Assembly (NCBI GenBank): GCA_028023455.1
Contig: JAQFVV010006221.1
Coordinates: 10,273,011 to 10,337,010 of the forward strand
Origin: Epiperipatus broadwayi
Taxonomy: Eukaryota; Onychophora; Udeonychophora; Euonychophora; Peripatidae
Direction: 5' to 3'
DNA length: 64,000 bases
How positions within the stretch are numbered: the first letter of the stretch is position 1; every line of letters starts with the position of its first letter. The translations under genes were made by a program, and so were the position numbers. The notes beneath the pieces are model-generated. The model made no database searches. It was not told the DNA's origin and worked only from the letters and a program-made list of their open reading frames with translations. Shown piece by piece: positions 60,966 through 64,000 of this stretch.

Positions 60966-63900
60966 TGCTTTTATTATATTCACATTTATTTTGAAACATT
61001 ATTGGTATAAAATATTAGACTTTCATTTAAAATATAGATAAGTTTAAAATGATCACTTTATAAAGAATTTGGTAAAAAAGGAAATAGACTTGAAATATAT
61101 TCTGACTAGATGGGATATCAAAGCAATTAAATTTTTGAAAATAGCAAAAATAACTTCTTTTTTTTTTAAAAAAAAAAACATTTCATGAATTCAGTTTCAA
61201 CTTTCATATAAAATTAAAGTATCTAGTTATAAATAATTTTGAAAATCATAAAAAATTTGCAAGTTTATTGTAAAACAATTGTATCAAATATTTAGATTTC
61301 AATACAGAAAAGACATTTTATTGTTTTCAGACAGATTCTGTATATAAGTGATTTTTTTTTTTACTTTTGAATCTTTAAAAGTTATAATTTGGTTATATAT
61401 GTATATATTGACTTTTTAGTTAAAATCTTTTTATATAAGTTTCAACAATAATAGACTTTATTAATTCTTCTAGTTACATAGTATTGCAATGCCAATCAAT
61501 TTTAGTGAGATACCTGTTTAATCCCATTACTCTTATTCTATAACAGTTCAATTTCTAGTGTTTTCATACTCATTTTATCAGCAGTACATATCTATATGGG
61601 TATTTGTAAATGATTCTATCCGCTTTGGAATTCATTGTCAATTCAATATATTATTATCAAATAGGAGCTCAATCTTGATCAACCTTTATTTCATTCTTAG
61701 CAAATAGGAGATTCATTTTTATTCATGGTTCTTTAATTTTTAGATCTCGGATGAAGAGATTATGCTAGTGTTTCAAGATGCTGGGGAAATAAAAAGAGAC
61801 AAAAAGCAAGACATGAGTGCTTAAACTCAAACAAGATTATTCATGAGACTGAAAATTGTTGTGATAAATGTGAGAGGACTTAATTTAATCAATAAAATTT
61901 CAAAGTTAAACAGACATTGGATAAATTAAATCCAATCACACGACAAAGAACATTCGAATACAATTATATGTCTTTTCTCTCATATATCATGAAATCTTTA
62001 TATATATGATAAAAAAATTTTATCACAATTTCAAATCACATTTTTACATTATCCTATCTCAACTAATCCCTCACATGATTTAATATTCTCAAAAACAATA
62101 AACTAATCTATACACCTGTTATAAACAATTTCATCATTCCAATTTTTACATCCAAACCACATACAACAAAATCTGACCTCCACACCACATACTCCAACAC
62201 ACAAAAAAATTATGATAAAAAAATAAACTTAACTTATTATCCACAATTCCTACCAAACTCCAACACTATTTTTTTAATAAACATCAAATTATATTGATTT
62301 TCATCTTACTAATAACTAAATTTTTTAATCATTTTTGTTTATCATAAATTACTTGAGTCTTTCTTAATGATATAGATTCAACTACTGATACTGAGATCAA
62401 CATTTATCTGTTTTACTGAGTTAATATAAAAATTCCCACTAAATTTCAAACGTCAGATTTTATTCAATCTATTTTTATCTTCTTTCATATAATCTTATCA
62501 TTAATAATATATTAAGATAGAATTATTTTTACAAATCCACATTGTAACTATTTTACTTATCTAAATGTCTTGATTTTCTCAATGATATAGATTCAGACTT
62601 CTACTATGTGACTGACTGAGACAACCCATACTATCTGGTTTGCTATTAGTTTGAGAATTGTCTATCACTCAATAAATTGTTTCAACCTCGTTTGTATTCA
62701 ATCTAGTTTCTTTATTCCTGTCTTTCTACATCAATACTTAAATCATATCTAGTAATTATAGTTAATGAATACTACTCTCTACGTTTAAAACAAACATACC
62801 TTATTCGCTAGCATCTTAATATATATATATATATAAAAATATATATATATATGTATTAACAGAGAAATACTGTTTTTAAATATAATTTGTAATTTTTATA
62901 TCTATACAATTTTTAGGGATGAGATTTTAAGATAGAAAGTTGTATGGTATGAAAATCATAATGAAGATAAAAATTAATTACCGATTCCGTACCTATATCT
63001 ATAGAAGTTGTGAAGGGTACATCATGCTACAATTTTATTGTTTATTTAGTTCTTAATGTAATAATATTTTTCTGATTAATCCAAATAAACTAAGAGCCAG
63101 AACTAATAATAGCTAGATGTCACTTTACTGGACAATACTGTTTGAAATGGTTATAAGCTTGCATCCCGAAAAAAGTTTTATGCCTGTATATGATCCACAA
63201 CAGTATTCAAGTTGACCCCAACTTTGAGATAAACCAAAATTATTGATATGATAGATATAATTACTTTATGATAGATGTCTATGCTAATTACTACATTATA
63301 AAATCCATAATAATAATTTATATATGCTATATACATAATTGAAACATAAGTAACTCTCTCCCACTGAATTATGTAATGACAACTACGAAAAGATAGAATG
63401 ATACCAATATATCTTTTAGCTCTGTTGTTATATAAACTTAGTTTTTTGATGTAGCTTTAAACTATAGGGTGAATTTAGTTTAATATATATAATCTATATA
63501 TTGCTTATACAGTTTAATATACACGTATTTTTGTTATAGTTTACATAATCCCTTTGTTAATATTTATATTATCAATGTATTTTCGTGAATTTCATTTTTT
63601 GTTTACATAAAATATTTCATACGTATTCTATTATTCACAATCAATTAAAGACTTATTTTATTTTTCTTGGAGAAGAATCAAAATGTTTATTCTCAAGCAA
63701 TATAAAAAGTTTATTTCTGATCTTTAACATTAATAAAAATACAATTAGAATCAAAGAATTGAATTTAGGAATCATTAGGCAAGAAATAATCGAACTTATA
63801 TTTACTATTAAATTATTTACTAATTGGTTTAAGTTTTTGTTTCTTAGGTATTACATCTGCAATAAGCCACTATATTATTTATTTTATTTTAATATATTTA

Positions 63901-64000
63901 AAAAATTATTAATTTTATATTAATTATTTTATCTATTTCTATTGATTTTTTACTACGTTTGTATTTTTATAGTGAATTTAGAAATCTTTTGTTGTTATTA
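60966..64000. other. AT-rich stretch with weak repeats, no gene recognised
   Basis: Near 61850-61910 the conceptual peptide LKIVVINVRGLNLINKISKL resembles the start of a LINE endonuclease domain, but nothing downstream supports it. Two diverged copies of an AATGATATAGATTCA word (about 62369 and 62581) suggest an old direct repeat with a spacing of about 210 bp. A paired (TA)n run lies at 62817-62852. The 112-codon frame 63585-63923 is Ile/Leu/Phe/Asn-rich with no motif. Confidence 0.35.

Noticed and set aside
61850-62300. LINE endonuclease domain
   Set aside because: Only a single INVRGLN-like motif. The downstream sequence lacks the other endonuclease boxes and is a different composition.
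63585-63923. 112-codon plus-strand frame as a host gene
   Set aside because: Strong Ile/Leu/Phe/Asn bias as expected from AT-rich DNA, no motif, no supporting signal nearby.

Overview
The window looks like a piece of a very AT-rich animal genome, probably an invertebrate. The composition is my visual estimate, about three quarters A+T. It carries non-LTR, LTR and Penelope-type retroelements, tRNA-derived SINEs, TA- and 8-bp-duplicating DNA transposons, many foldback elements and long microsatellites. I found no convincing host gene, no structural RNA gene, no bacterial operon and no CRISPR array. I cannot name the species. All coding sequence that I can assign belongs to mobile elements and is broken.

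Layout. At 105-1308 lies a pogo/Tigger-like non-autonomous DNA transposon. From 1.3 to 8.4 kb the sequence is AT-rich non-coding DNA with a short tandem duplication and two foldbacks. From about 8.4 to 16.4 kb there is a tandem duplication (unit A 8392-11700, unit B 11701-16430). Unit A alone carries a 174-bp SPIN-like hAT element and a second pogo-like element. Unit B alone carries a SINE, a dispersed repeat and a 5'-truncated LINE. Each unit therefore serves as an empty-site control for the other. Two SINEs follow at 17.1-17.7 kb, then an ATCT array at 19.3-19.7 kb, then a full-length but frameshifted Gypsy-class LTR element at 20056-26853 on the minus strand.

The interval 27.0-31.7 kb holds decayed coding remnants, including a probable Penelope-like (GIY-YIG) tail, and a perfect 65-bp foldback. 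The interval 32-36.9 kb holds three SINEs, three fragments of an RTE-like LINE and the first copy of a repeat family that appears to contain a hammerhead ribozyme. That family recurs at 38.5, 55.5-56.2 and 60.7 kb. A separate foldback element at 54.3-55.1 kb has a hammerhead-like core in each 215-bp arm. The remainder (37-64 kb) is AT-rich DNA with further foldbacks, microsatellites, SINEs and LINE ends.

How it works together. This is a nest of transposons. The autonomous machinery (LINE reverse transcriptases, Gypsy pol, Penelope-like remnant) is degenerate. The non-autonomous families (SINEs, MITEs, ribozyme-bearing repeats) outnumber it. The most interesting points are the hammerhead-bearing repeat family, the SPIN-like element (a family known for horizontal transfer between animal phyla), the natural empty sites, and an LTR divergence dominated by CpG decay.
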